A stretch of 46,769 nucleotides of DNA from UMGS755 sp045652815 (GCA_045652815.1 JAZOLH010000029.1:1-46769), one strand, 5' to 3'; numbered from the stretch's first letter, positions 15,932 to 25,052 are shown. The notes: generated from the letters alone by a model not told the origin. Made by a program: numbers and translations.

Positions 15932-15960
15932 ATTATAATACAAATATAAGCATAAGTAAA
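15932..15960 (-). promoter_or_regulatory. Predicted promoter of the F420-ligase-like gene
   Basis: On the minus strand TTTACT (15955-15960) and a perfect TATAAT (15932-15937) are 17 bp apart in the 107 bp between the divergent LysR regulator and this gene. This gap is where LysR binding would be expected. Confidence 0.55.
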
Positions 15961-15998
15961 GCAAATAATACTTTTAGCAGTGATAAGGAGTGCTTATA

Positions 15999-16874
15999 AT
16001 GAAAACTAAGATGGATTATTATAAAATTTTCTACGAAACCGCACGCTTTTCCTCTTTTTCCAAAGCGGCAGAACATCTTTATATTTCCCAGTCTGCCATC
16101 AGTCAATGCATCAGACAGTTAGAAGAAGATTTGCAGACGGAATTATTTGTCCGCTCCCGCCGCGGCGTAAGTTTAACCAAGGAGGGTAAACTCTTGTTCC
16201 AAAAGGTTGAGCGCGCTATGATTGCCTTAGAACAGGGCGAAACACTTCTTGCAAGACTCCATCATTTAGAGAGCGGCTCTCTTGTTATCGCTGCAGGTGA
16301 TACCATTACAGGCCATTATCTGCTCCCCTATCTTGAAAAATTCCACGCCGCCTACCCCGGCATCCGCATCGAAATGGCAAACTCTTATTCCCACCATTTG
16401 TTGCAGTTAGTGAAAGAAGGCAAAGCCGAACTTGCTTTTGTTAACCTGCCTGTTACGGATAAGGAACTTTGCATTGAGCCTTGTCTTGAGATTCACGACA
16501 TTTTCGTCTGTGGTCCTGACCACGAAACAAAGGAAAGTTACACTTGGAAAGAAATGGCCGATGAGCCGCTCATTTTATTGGAAGAAAACTCTACATCCCG
16601 TCACGCATTAGATGAGCGCTTCCGTGCAAAAAAAATCAATTTAAATCCGCAAATTGAAGTGGCGGCACACGATATTTTAATCCGCTTTGCTTCCATTCAT
16701 TTAGGTGTTTCCTGCGTAATCGAAGAGTTCTCTAAAGAGGCGCTGGCTCAGGGCACCATTAAGCCCATGAATTTAACGCCGGCTTTGCCGTCTCGTAGCA
16801 TTGGTTGTGCTTATCTTCGCCATAATCCCCTGTCCCCTGCGGCGCAGGCATTCTTAAATCTGATTAAAGAGTAA
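15999..16874 (+). CDS. LysR family transcriptional regulator
   Basis: A 291-residue regulator with the N-terminal winged helix-turn-helix (MDYYKIFYETARFSSFSKAA, then HLYISQSAISQCIRQLEEDL) at about residues 5-62, and a periplasmic-binding-protein-like effector domain from about residue 90. The start ATG at 15999 has AAGGAG upstream. Divergent from the F420-ligase-like gene; by the usual LysR arrangement it probably controls that gene and itself. Confidence 0.93.
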   Translation: MKTKMDYYKIFYETARFSSFSKAAEHLYISQSAISQCIRQLEEDLQTELFVRSRRGVSLTKEGKLLFQKVERAMIALEQGETLLARLHHLESGSLVIAAGDTITGHYLLPYLEKFHAAYPGIRIEMANSYSHHLLQLVKEGKAELAFVNLPVTDKELCIEPCLEIHDIFVCGPDHETKESYTWKEMADEPLILLEENSTSRHALDERFRAKKINLNPQIEVAAHDILIRFASIHLGVSCVIEEFSKEALAQGTIKPMNLTPALPSRSIGCAYLRHNPLSPAAQAFLNLIKE

Positions 16875-16878
16875 TAAA

Positions 16879-16906
16879 AAAAGACCTCCTGCTTGGGAGG
16901 TCTTTT
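16879..16906. terminator. Bidirectional terminator between lysR-type gene and KDPG aldolase
   Basis: An 11-bp perfect stem (AAAAGACCTCC / GGAGGTCTTTT) with a 6-base loop lies between the convergent genes ending at 16874 and 16910, with A-rich and T-rich flanks on both sides. Confidence 0.85.
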
Positions 16907-16909
16907 ATT

Positions 16910-17554
16910 TTACTGCCAGCCGTTACGGTAATGTTTACCGATTTGCACGCTGAAGTTTAAGTATTCAACAATTTTTTCTTCGGGATAAACGGTAAAATCA
17001 TTTTCACCCTGGAACATCCAAACGCCGCCAATGGCCGCAATACGAGGATGAGACACCAAATGTAAATCCTTATCGCTTAAATAGCCGGTGATAACAAATT
17101 TAACATCAGGGAAAGGACCTGCAATGCCATCAAAGAACTTGGTGCCGCCCAGTTCATAGAACGGGAAACCTTTTAACAGAGTCAGACCTGTGTTCACAGC
17201 CGCCATCACTTCACTTGTGGTGGAAACACCGGGAATAATGGTAATGTTATTCTTTATGCACCATTCTACCATTTCCTGATTATAACCGGGAGAAACGATG
17301 AAATCAGCGCCCAGATCAACCATTTCTTTGCAGTGCTCCAGCGTGCAAATAGTACCTGCGCCGATGTAAGAATTCTTTTTAATTTTGCAAGCTTCTTTTA
17401 AAACGTCTTTTGCAAGATCGCCGCGCTGCAAAATTTCAACCGCGGGAATTTCGGTTTGTTCGATGGCATGAACAACTCGTTCCGCACAGCCTTTATCCGC
17501 AAATAAAATAGGCATAACGCCTGTTTCAAAGGCCATTGTTTGTAAGTCTTTCAT
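16910..17554 (-). CDS. eda: KDPG/KHG aldolase (2-dehydro-3-deoxy-phosphogluconate aldolase family)
   Basis: A class I aldolase that cleaves KDPG to pyruvate and glyceraldehyde-3-phosphate, or KHG to pyruvate and glyoxylate. In 214 residues: AVEILQRG with the catalytic Glu near residue 40, IGAGTICTLEHC, DFIVSPGYNQEMV, the PGVSTTSEVMAA block, and the Schiff-base lysine in TLLKGFPFYELGG. It is divergent from a PfkB-type kinase, giving a possible sugar-acid kinase plus aldolase pair. Precise substrate is not certain. Confidence 0.9.
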   Translation of the reverse strand: MKDLQTMAFETGVMPILFADKGCAERVVHAIEQTEIPAVEILQRGDLAKDVLKEACKIKKNSYIGAGTICTLEHCKEMVDLGADFIVSPGYNQEMVEWCIKNNITIIPGVSTTSEVMAAVNTGLTLLKGFPFYELGGTKFFDGIAGPFPDVKFVITGYLSDKDLHLVSHPRIAAIGGVWMFQGENDFTVYPEEKIVEYLNFSVQIGKHYRNGWQ

Positions 17555-17663
17555 CAGTACCCCTCCGGATGTATTCTATCTTATAAATGTATTGTACTAT
17601 GTTGAAAAGATTGAAACCAGTACCTTTTTAAAGAAAAAAGAGACCAAATTAAATATTGATTTT

Positions 17664-17680
17664 TAAACTAAAGTAGTTTA
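17664..17680. promoter_or_regulatory. Inverted repeat, possible operator
   Basis: TAAACTA (17664-17670) and TAGTTTA (17674-17680) form a perfect 7-bp inverted repeat with a 3-base gap, in the 233 bp between the divergent eda and pfkB-araC genes. It could be a regulator site; AT-rich chance is not excluded. Confidence 0.35.
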
Positions 17681-17693
17681 TAATACAGATAAC

Positions 17694-17707
17694 AAGAAAA
17701 TTTTCTT
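17694..17707. promoter_or_regulatory. Perfect 14-bp palindrome, possible operator
   Basis: AAGAAAATTTTCTT is a perfect palindrome 14 bp after the inverted repeat at 17664-17680 and about 33 bp before the predicted -35 of the pfkB-araC gene. Possible binding site of a regulator of the divergent pair. Confidence 0.35.
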
Positions 17708-17739
17708 TAAATCTGTCTGTTTTTAGATAAAAAACGTTC

Positions 17740-17767
17740 TTGTTGCAATACGTTTTTGTGGTAGAAT
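17740..17767 (+). promoter_or_regulatory. Predicted promoter of the pfkB-araC fusion gene
   Basis: TTGTTG (17740-17745) and TAGAAT (17762-17767) are 16 bp apart, about 20 bp upstream of the start codon. Confidence 0.45.
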
Positions 17768-17787
17768 GAGTATTGGAGGTGCATGCT

Positions 17788-19026
17788 ATGAAAATTCTAA
17801 ACTTTGGTTCTTGCAATATCGACCTTGTGTATACCCTCGACCATATCGTCTCCGTAGGCGAAACCGAAACAACCTGCCGATTTGATACTTTCCCCGGCGG
17901 CAAGGGCTTAAACCAGTCCATCGCCGCGGCAAAAGCAGGAGCGGAGGTGTATCACGCAGGTTGCCTCGGTCGTGATGGCGGCACGCTTCGCCAGTTGTTA
18001 AATGAAAGCGGCGTTAACACTGCATACTTAAAATCCATTTTAGAGAAAAACGGTCACGCAGTGATTCAGGTGAGTGCAAAGGGCGAAAACTCCATTTTCC
18101 TCTACCCCGGTTCCAATGAAAAAGTAACAAAGAAATGGATTGACGAGGTTTTGGAAAACTTCGATGAAGGTGATATGCTCCTTCTGCAGAACGAAATCAG
18201 CAATGTTGATTATCTTGTTGAAAAAGGCCACGAAAAAGGAATGTGCATTGTTTTAAATCCCTCTCCTTTTAATGATAAGCTCAAGAAAATCGACCTCAAC
18301 ATGCTTTCCTACGTGATTGTAAACGAGGTGGAAGCCAAGGAACTGACGGGATTTTCTGATGTTGAAGAAAGCATCGTCTATTTAAAAGAGCACTATCCCA
18401 CCTTAAAAGTTATGCTGACATTAGGTAGCCGCGGCTGTATTTATGCCGACGCTGATCACGAGATTTTCCAGCCTGCCTATCAGGTGGATGCGATTGATAC
18501 CACAGCCGCAGGCGACACCTTTACGGGTTATTTTGTTGCTGAAATTGCAAACGGTACTGCCTATGAACAGATTCTGAAAATCGCTGCGGCGGCATCTGCC
18601 ATTTCCGTCACAAGAAAAGGTGCCGCGCCCTCTATCCCTGACAGACACGAAGTTTTATACATGCTCAAAAACTTAAAACTCGTTAAATCAGGCAGAAAAG
18701 AAGGTTTGCTTCGCGACAGAGTGGACAGTTACATTGACGAAAATATCGCCACCGCAAACCTTTTGGAACTGTCACAAAAACTGGGCTATTCCACCGTTTA
18801 CACAGGCAATTTGATTAAAAAGATAACAGGCCACTCTTTCTCAAAACTTGTGCAGGCCAAAAGATGCTCTCTGGCGGCAGAACTCCTGCAGGAAACCGAT
18901 TTATCCATCGAAGAAATCATCCGCGTTGTGGGCTACGAAAACGAGAGTTTCTTCCGCAGGATTTTTAAGGAAAAATATGGCTTAAACCCCTTGGAATATA
19001 AGAAAAACAAAAATCAATATAACTAA
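17788..19026 (+). CDS. PfkB-family (ribokinase-like) sugar kinase fused to AraC-type DNA-binding domain
   Basis: A 412-residue two-part protein. Residues about 1-290 are a PfkB/ribokinase kinase: FGSCNIDLVYTLDHIV, the sugar-binding FPGGKGLNQSIAAAKAGA, and TTAAGDTFTGYF with the catalytic Asp. Residues about 305-410 are a two-helix-turn-helix AraC domain: YIDENIATANLLELSQKLG, then SIEEIIRVVGYENESFFRRI followed by FKEKYGLNPLEY, the usual AraC ending. The start is the ATG at 17788 after GGAGGTG. The frame is continuous, so this is a true fusion, not adjacent genes. GGKG is ribokinase-like, while the divergent KDPG aldolase would suit a KDG-type kinase; the substrate is open. It could sense its own sugar and regulate the pair. 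Confidence 0.9.
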   Translation: MKILNFGSCNIDLVYTLDHIVSVGETETTCRFDTFPGGKGLNQSIAAAKAGAEVYHAGCLGRDGGTLRQLLNESGVNTAYLKSILEKNGHAVIQVSAKGENSIFLYPGSNEKVTKKWIDEVLENFDEGDMLLLQNEISNVDYLVEKGHEKGMCIVLNPSPFNDKLKKIDLNMLSYVIVNEVEAKELTGFSDVEESIVYLKEHYPTLKVMLTLGSRGCIYADADHEIFQPAYQVDAIDTTAAGDTFTGYFVAEIANGTAYEQILKIAAAASAISVTRKGAAPSIPDRHEVLYMLKNLKLVKSGRKEGLLRDRVDSYIDENIATANLLELSQKLGYSTVYTGNLIKKITGHSFSKLVQAKRCSLAAELLQETDLSIEEIIRVVGYENESFFRRIFKEKYGLNPLEYKKNKNQYN

Positions 19027-19058
19027 AAAAAGAAGCAGGTTTAATCCTGCTTCTTTTT
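19027..19058. terminator. Bidirectional terminator after the pfkB-araC gene
   Basis: A 13-bp perfect stem (AAAAAGAAGCAGG / CCTGCTTCTTTTT) with a 6-base loop separates the convergent kinase gene and the EamA transporter gene ending at 19075. Confidence 0.85.
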
Positions 19059-19074
19059 AATTTCCGTACTTTTT

Positions 19075-19974
19075 TTATTTATTACTTTTAACCTGTAATC
19101 TCTGCACGCCCCAAACACCGATGATAATCATCACCGTTGCTCCGGCAGAAATCAAAGAGAAAGGCTCCTGCAGGAAGATAACACCCGCAAGCACAGAAAC
19201 AACGGTTGTAACGTTTGCAAACACAGTTGTTTTGGCGACAGGCAGATGGGTGTTTGCATAATTCATTAAGAGAAATGCCAGCACCGATGAAATCAAGCCA
19301 AGGTACAAAATAGAAAGGGTGTAAGACGTATTTACAAACGGCTCTAAAATAGCCAACGGATTTTTAATATTCTCCACAAGGGCGATGCCCAAAAACGCCA
19401 CCAGACCCACAACCATCATGGCATAGGTTCTTTCCATAGGTGAAAACTCATTTGAAATCTGACGACTCAGAATATTCTGCCCAACAGATGAGATAACAGC
19501 ACCAAAAAGAAGGACTGCACCAAGAATCGTCACCGTTCCATCGGAATTGCCGGAAATCGCCATAATGACAACACCTGTAACAGACAGCGTTGCAAACACA
19601 TATTGCATCGGTGTTGGCACTTCATTCAACATAAAAATACCGCAGATCATAGACATAACAGGAATCAGCGAAATCATAATAGACGAAAAAGCACTCGTCG
19701 TCAGGTCAATACCATAGGTTTCGCAAAGGAAATATAAAACAGGTTGAAAAAATGCCATCAGCAAAAGTTTCCAAGCATTTTTTCCTAAATGAACTTTTGT
19801 TTTTGTCACCAGCATAATGAGGGACATAATGATAAACGCAACAATGTAGCGATCGGCAATCACCGTCATAGGTGATGCAAATCCGAGCGCGATTTTAGTG
19901 GACAAAAAACTAAAACCGTAGATAATTTGTGCGCCCAGCGCCGCCAAGGTTGCCAGTGTTGTCTTACTTTTCAC
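19075..19974 (-). CDS. DMT superfamily transporter, EamA type
   Basis: A 299-residue membrane protein with ten hydrophobic segments arranged as two EamA repeats (first starting LAALGAQIIYGFSFLSTKIAL, second with VLLFGAVISSVGQNILSRQIS), and the typical end VFLQEPFSLISAGATVMIIIGV. Probable metabolite or drug exporter; substrate unknown. It is the last gene of a tightly spaced minus-strand series beginning at the AEC transporter. Confidence 0.9.
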   Translation of the reverse strand: MKSKTTLATLAALGAQIIYGFSFLSTKIALGFASPMTVIADRYIVAFIIMSLIMLVTKTKVHLGKNAWKLLLMAFFQPVLYFLCETYGIDLTTSAFSSIMISLIPVMSMICGIFMLNEVPTPMQYVFATLSVTGVVIMAISGNSDGTVTILGAVLLFGAVISSVGQNILSRQISNEFSPMERTYAMMVVGLVAFLGIALVENIKNPLAILEPFVNTSYTLSILYLGLISSVLAFLLMNYANTHLPVAKTTVFANVTTVVSVLAGVIFLQEPFSLISAGATVMIIIGVWGVQRLQVKSNK

Positions 19975-19989
19975 AGTCTTCTCTACTTT

Positions 19990-20931
19990 CTAAAACAAGT
20001 TAAAATAATTCAGAACAAAAATCCACATAAACAGTGTGGGCAAGCAAAACGCCGATGAAATCACGATGTTTTGTGCCGCCAAAGTTTCGTCACCACCCAT
20101 TTGCTGAGACATAGCAAAGGATGAAACCGCAATGGGTGCACCGAATGTGATTAAAATGCACGCCAGTGCTTCTCCCGTAAAGCCGAGCAAAACAGCGATA
20201 GGAATCATAATAGCCGGAATCAGAATCAGGCGCGTGAACACAGAAACGAAAATATCTTTACCATAGCCACGCACACCGCTAAATTCAAACTCAGCACCCA
20301 GCACAACAATGGCAAGGGGCGTTGCAATGGAAGATAAATCACTAACCGCCCGTTCTAGAGCGGAAGGCAGGCTGATTTTGTAAACAAAGAAAATAATACC
20401 AATGGCGCAACCGATAATCAAGGGATTTGTGATGATACCCTTTAACAATTTAAACAGATTCAGTTTGGAACCGCCACGAAATCTCTCCAAAGAAATAACC
20501 GCTAAAATATTAAAAATCGGGATAATAATGGCAACCATTAAAGAAGCAAGGCCACCTGCTTTATCGCCACAAATATAAGTCACAAGAGGTATGCCTAAAA
20601 TGGCAAAATTGGTGCGGAAAAAGCCTTGCAGCATAACGCCGCGGCGACGGTTATCCTTTGTGATGCCAAACACTGCAAAATAGCCAGCAGCGAAGATGGC
20701 TAAAAGCCCCACCACCGTAAACATCACAAGTTTAGAATCAAAGATATGATTCATATCCGTTTTATAAATATTGTAAAACAATAAAATGGGCAAAAACACG
20801 TTAAACACCAGTTTATTTGCCGCATTAAACCCCTTTTTATCTGTAATATGCAGGCATTTGATTACATAGCCCACTAACATTAACAGAAAAATCGGTGCGA
20901 TTGCATTAAATGATAAACGAAGACTATCCAT
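19990..20931 (-). CDS. AEC family transporter (auxin efflux carrier type)
   Basis: A 313-residue membrane protein with about ten helices in two halves, beginning with APIFLLMLVGYVIKCLHITD and containing VFNVFLPILLFYNIY and NFAILGIPLVTYICGD, features of the AEC/MdcF-like permeases that carry small organic acids. The ATG at 20931 has AAAGGAGTGA upstream. Sits between a HAD phosphatase and an EamA transporter. Confidence 0.9.
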   Translation of the reverse strand: MDSLRLSFNAIAPIFLLMLVGYVIKCLHITDKKGFNAANKLVFNVFLPILLFYNIYKTDMNHIFDSKLVMFTVVGLLAIFAAGYFAVFGITKDNRRRGVMLQGFFRTNFAILGIPLVTYICGDKAGGLASLMVAIIIPIFNILAVISLERFRGGSKLNLFKLLKGIITNPLIIGCAIGIIFFVYKISLPSALERAVSDLSSIATPLAIVVLGAEFEFSGVRGYGKDIFVSVFTRLILIPAIMIPIAVLLGFTGEALACILITFGAPIAVSSFAMSQQMGGDETLAAQNIVISSAFCLPTLFMWIFVLNYFNLF

Positions 20932-20960
20932 CGTCTCACTCCTTTGCAAATATAAGAGTT

Positions 20961-21758
20961 TTATGCCATTGCCTTTGCGGCTTTAACGATGTCTCCCACG
21001 CCATCAAACACAACAGTGGGACGGTAAGCATACGTATTTAAAGTTTCAAGTGTTGAAATGCCGGAGAGCACCAAAACAGTTGTCATACCGCTCTCGAGAC
21101 CGGAAACCACATCAGTATCCATTCTGTCACCAACCATAACCGCATCTTTAGAATGGCAGTTCAGCATTTTAAGACCGGTACGCATCATCAAGGGGTTGGG
21201 CTTACCGCAGAAATATGCCTGTTTGCCTGTTGCCATTTCGATGGGTGCTGTCAATGCTCGGCAAGCGGGTGCAATGCCATTTTCAATAGGACCTGAAAGG
21301 TCAGAGTTTGCACCAATCAGTTTAGCGCCTTTTAAAACCAGATTGGTTGCTTTGGTGATAGTATCAATGTTATAGGATTTTGCTTCACCGATTACAACAT
21401 AATCAGGGTTTACATCGTTCATATAACAACCTGCGTTATATAAAGCGTTGGTCAGACCCGCTTCACCCAAAACATACACGCTGCAACCCGGTGCCTGATC
21501 TTTTAAAAATTCAGCGGTTGCCAGTGCACTTGTATAAAAATGTTCTTCAGGCACATCAAGACCCATTCGTTCTAAGCGGCGGGTTAACTCGATGGGTGTG
21601 TAACTTGAGTTATTGGTTAAAAACAAATATTCTTTCTTGTTTTCATGCAACCAATCCACAAATTCCTTAACACCGGGCAGGAGTTTGTTGCCATGATAGA
21701 TAACACCGTCCATATCGCAGATAAAACCCTTTTTTTCATTAAAATTAATTTTACACAT
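20961..21758 (-). CDS. HAD-IIA family sugar-phosphatase-like hydrolase
   Basis: About 265 residues of the NagD/AraL-type HAD-IIA family. Motif I is ICDMDGVIYHG (Asp15 and Asp17), motif II LFLTNNSS, and the C-terminal AVMVGDRMDTDVVSGLESGM gives motif IV. Members dephosphorylate sugar phosphates or related metabolites. The start is the ATG at 21758 with GGAGG 7 bp away; the longer frame to 21890 runs back into the transporter gene upstream and has no support. Confidence 0.92.
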   Translation of the reverse strand: MCKINFNEKKGFICDMDGVIYHGNKLLPGVKEFVDWLHENKKEYLFLTNNSSYTPIELTRRLERMGLDVPEEHFYTSALATAEFLKDQAPGCSVYVLGEAGLTNALYNAGCYMNDVNPDYVVIGEAKSYNIDTITKATNLVLKGAKLIGANSDLSGPIENGIAPACRALTAPIEMATGKQAYFCGKPNPLMMRTGLKMLNCHSKDAVMVGDRMDTDVVSGLESGMTTVLVLSGISTLETLNTYAYRPTVVFDGVGDIVKAAKAMA

Positions 21759-21781
21759 ATTCATTCCTCCATATTGATGGA

Positions 21782-22651
21782 TTATTTGCTGTCTGATTTT
21801 TTTAGCTGGATTAAAATGCCCAAAACGATGAGCAGAAGACCCAAAACAGAATAAATTGTAATTGGTTCTTTTAAAATTAAGGATGTCCAAACTAAAGATA
21901 AAAACGGCGTTATGTAAGCAAGGTTTGAAATCTTTGCTGCCTTACCCGTTTGCAAGGCGAAAAACCAAAGCGTGGCCGAGGCTGCCATAGTCATTGCTCC
22001 GTTCCAGGCAAAGCCAACAGTTTGCAATACACTGGGTATAAACAAATCCCCATGCACGCCATTAATGATAGTGGTCAGGATAAAGGTCGTTATATAGTTA
22101 AGCATCATGGAAAGGCGTTTGTCGTAGTTGAATTTAAGGTTAAGTCCGGTAAACAAGCCGTAGCAAACTGCCGCTGTTGCACAACACAAAGCACCCAAAA
22201 GCGTGCGATGATTAAAACCGGCCAGTTCCTTCCCCATCACAACGACAACACCTACAAAAGAAATAGAAATCGCCAAAATTTGTCTGACTGTCAGCTTTTC
22301 CTTTAAGAAAATGCAAACAAAAACAACGCTCATAATCGGCCAAAGGTAGTTGATGATAAAAGCCTGCGATGCCGCCATCATCGATGTTCCCGTGTAGTAA
22401 AAAACATAGTACAAAAATGCCCCGGGTATACCGATTAAAATAGAGATCAAATAGTCTTTTGGTTTATAATGTTTAAGGTTTTTGATATTTTTTGTGAAAA
22501 TGTTAAAAATCAATAGGGCTAAAAAAGCAAAGAGAGAGCTAATCCACAAAACCTGAAAACTGTTAACGCCGCCAAGGAGCAGTTTAACAACCACGGCTAC
22601 AGTAGACCAGAATAAAATTGCACCGCCTGCATAGAGATAGGACCGATTCAT
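21782..22651 (-). CDS. DMT superfamily transporter, EamA type
   Basis: A 289-residue, ten-segment membrane protein with two EamA repeats (LYAGGAILFWSTVAVVVKLL at the start; ALCCATAAVCYGLFTG in the second half) and ILKEPITIYSVLGLLLIVLGI at the end. Distinct from the second EamA protein in the window. Substrate unknown. Confidence 0.9.
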   Translation of the reverse strand: MNRSYLYAGGAILFWSTVAVVVKLLLGGVNSFQVLWISSLFAFLALLIFNIFTKNIKNLKHYKPKDYLISILIGIPGAFLYYVFYYTGTSMMAASQAFIINYLWPIMSVVFVCIFLKEKLTVRQILAISISFVGVVVVMGKELAGFNHRTLLGALCCATAAVCYGLFTGLNLKFNYDKRLSMMLNYITTFILTTIINGVHGDLFIPSVLQTVGFAWNGAMTMAASATLWFFALQTGKAAKISNLAYITPFLSLVWTSLILKEPITIYSVLGLLLIVLGILIQLKKSDSK

Positions 22652-22679
22652 TTTGATACACCTCTGAAGTTTATGTAAA

Positions 22680-23615
22680 TTATATAAACGTCAATTGTTT
22701 AAGTTCTTCCAAAGCCCATTTAAAATCACTAAAATGATTGGCTTTTCGCATTTTCTTGAAAGCTTTTTTACCCTCGGGAAAATGCACAATCATATAGGTC
22801 CAAACCTCTTTCATTTTCTGCAGGGTGTGGGTTTCAGACTTTAAGATTTCGTGATAGCGTTCCAAAAGCAAATCAGAAAAAGCAAAGATTTCCTCTTTTG
22901 AAAGAGGTGCACCGCCACGAATTTCACGGAAAAGTGCCGGATTTTTTATACCTCCACGACCAATCATAACGCCGGAGATGTCAGGGCATTCGCTTACAAT
23001 AGAATCAAAATCAGCTTTTGTCAGAATATCACCGTTATAGCAAACGGGATTCTTCGATTCGGTATATGCTTTTTTAAAGGAATCCCTGTGCGGAACACCT
23101 TTATAAAAATCAGCAAGGGTTCGGGGATGGATAATCAGTTCCGATAAGGGAAATTGATTATATACTTCCATCAAAGCGTCCATTTCCTCAGGCGTTTCAA
23201 TCCCAAGTCTTGTTTTAACGGAAATTTTCAGCTTACTGTTTGCAAAAATCTCCTCTAAAAATGAAGTCATCACTTCCCTATCCCGCAAAAAACCTGCACC
23301 CGTGTTTTTATTCACAATTGTGGGCATAGGACAGCCAAAGTTAAAGTTAACCTCGTCATAACCAAGGTCTTTCACCTTTTTCTCAAAGGAAGCATATGCC
23401 TTTGGCTCTTTTGTTAAAACCTGCACCTTTAAGGTCAGGTTTTCATTATTTTCAGGCAGAATATCCCGCAGACGTTTTGAACTTAAACGTTCATTCTCCG
23501 TAGGCGTGATAAAAGGCGCAAAATAGGCATCTACCCCGCCGAACATTGCGGCATGTGCACGTCTGTAAATGTGTCCTGTTATGCCCTCTAGGGGTGCAAA
23601 ATAAAGCTGTTTCAT
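22680..23615 (-). CDS. tRNA-dihydrouridine synthase family protein
   Basis: Dus enzymes reduce uridines in the tRNA D-loop with FMN and NADPH. Seen in 311 residues: the FMN-site start YFAPLEGITGHIYRRAHA, the catalytic cysteine in NFNFGCPMPTIVNKNTGAGF (Cys near residue 94), KISVKTRLGIE, IIHPRTLADFYKG and VMIGRGGIKNPALF. It lies 3 bp after pyk. Confidence 0.93.
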   Translation of the reverse strand: MKQLYFAPLEGITGHIYRRAHAAMFGGVDAYFAPFITPTENERLSSKRLRDILPENNENLTLKVQVLTKEPKAYASFEKKVKDLGYDEVNFNFGCPMPTIVNKNTGAGFLRDREVMTSFLEEIFANSKLKISVKTRLGIETPEEMDALMEVYNQFPLSELIIHPRTLADFYKGVPHRDSFKKAYTESKNPVCYNGDILTKADFDSIVSECPDISGVMIGRGGIKNPALFREIRGGAPLSKEEIFAFSDLLLERYHEILKSETHTLQKMKEVWTYMIVHFPEGKKAFKKMRKANHFSDFKWALEELKQLTFI

Positions 23616-23618
23616 CGG

Positions 23619-25031
23619 TTAAATCTCTTCAATCTTAATCAGATTTGTTTTGCCGGATTCACCGGGAGTTACGCCACCGGTGATAACGATTTTATCACCT
23701 TCTGAAAGGCCCAATTCTTTTTCTGCAATTTTATGGGCTGTATAGAACAACACATCGGTTGAGGTGAATTTTTCACACATAGCCGGTGTGACGCCCCAGG
23801 AAAGCGCCAGTTTTCTCCAGGTTCGCTCATCGGTTGTCAGACCAATGATATCAACAGGAGAACGGAAACGGGATACCATACGGGCGGTCATACCGGACAA
23901 AGAGCACGCCACAATGGCTTTTGCGCCGATGTCAATGGCCATACCGCAGGTAGCGTGAGAAATGGCGTCAACAGTATTTCGAATCTGGAAGGAATTACTG
24001 TAAAAACGTTTTTCGTAATGGATGTTGCCTTCTGTTGTTTCTGCAATTTTAGCCATGGTTTCCACCGCTTCAACAGGATATTTACCTGCCGCAGTTTCAC
24101 CGGACAACATAATGGCACTCGTGCCATCATACACGGCGTTTGCAACGTCAGAAATCTCCGCACGTGTGGGACGGGGATTGTAAATCATAGTTTCCAGCAT
24201 TTCTGTTGCGGTGATGACGCGTTTACCAAGCAAACGACACTTTGTAATCAGTTTTTTCTGAATGTAAGGCAGTTGTTCAAAAGGAATTTCAACACCCATA
24301 TCACCACGGGCAACCATAACACCGTCACAATGAGCGCAGATTTCTTCGATGTTGTCAAAACCTGCCTGATTTTCAATTTTGGCAATCAGTTCAATGTTGC
24401 CTGCACCGATTTCGGTCAGGTAATTGCGAACATCAATCAGGTCCTGCTTATCGGATACAAAAGAACAAGCAATATAATCCACTTCGTTTTTGATACCAAA
24501 AGCAATATCCTGTTTATCCTGCTTGGAAAGGTAGGTCTGCTTCATAACTTTGCCGGGGAAACTCATACTCTTTCTGCTGGAAAGTTCACCGCCGCAAACA
24601 ACATCACAAATGATGTTGGGCTTTTCGACCTTTTTAACTTTAAAGGACAAAAGACCGTTGTTTAACAGAATGGTATCGCCCACATCAACCTCATCGGGAA
24701 GGTTTGCATAGGATACGGAAACCTTTGTTTCGTCACCAACGATTTCATCGGTTGTAAAGGTGAACTCCGCACCATCTTCTAAAAAGATTTTTCCGTTTTC
24801 AAAGGTCTTGATGCGATATTCAGGACCTTTGGTATCCAGCATAATCGCAATAGGCAGATGCAGCTGGGCACGAACTTTTTTAATTCTGTCAATACGTCTC
24901 TGATGTTCTTCATAATCACCGTGAGAGAAGTTAAGTCTCGCCACGTTCATACCTGCCTTACAGAGTTTGGTTAACATTTCCTCAGACTCACTGGCAGGGC
25001 CAATAGTACATACAATTTTTGTTTTTCTCAT
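23619..25031 (-). CDS. pyk: Pyruvate kinase
   Basis: Last step of glycolysis: phosphoenolpyruvate plus ADP gives pyruvate plus ATP. The 470-residue protein starts KTKIVCTIGPAS, has the N-terminal NVARLNFSHGDYEEH, DTKGPEYRI (the Glu in GPE is the residue associated with K+ dependence in the family), the active-site KIENQAGFDNIEEI with the Lys, GVMVARGDMGVEIP, and TATEMLETM. It ends after the regulatory C domain without the PEP-utiliser-like extension of some Bacillota enzymes. GGAGG precedes the start. Confidence 0.96.
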   Translation of the reverse strand: MRKTKIVCTIGPASESEEMLTKLCKAGMNVARLNFSHGDYEEHQRRIDRIKKVRAQLHLPIAIMLDTKGPEYRIKTFENGKIFLEDGAEFTFTTDEIVGDETKVSVSYANLPDEVDVGDTILLNNGLLSFKVKKVEKPNIICDVVCGGELSSRKSMSFPGKVMKQTYLSKQDKQDIAFGIKNEVDYIACSFVSDKQDLIDVRNYLTEIGAGNIELIAKIENQAGFDNIEEICAHCDGVMVARGDMGVEIPFEQLPYIQKKLITKCRLLGKRVITATEMLETMIYNPRPTRAEISDVANAVYDGTSAIMLSGETAAGKYPVEAVETMAKIAETTEGNIHYEKRFYSNSFQIRNTVDAISHATCGMAIDIGAKAIVACSLSGMTARMVSRFRSPVDIIGLTTDERTWRKLALSWGVTPAMCEKFTSTDVLFYTAHKIAEKELGLSEGDKIVITGGVTPGESGKTNLIKIEEI

Positions 25032-25052
25032 AGTTCCTCCGGGGGTATAAAT

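Noticed and set aside
23955..24665. 236-codon plus-strand frame antisense to pyk.
   Set aside because: Shadow of the conserved pyruvate kinase frame; composition (Phe, Asn and His-rich) is typical of antisense reading.
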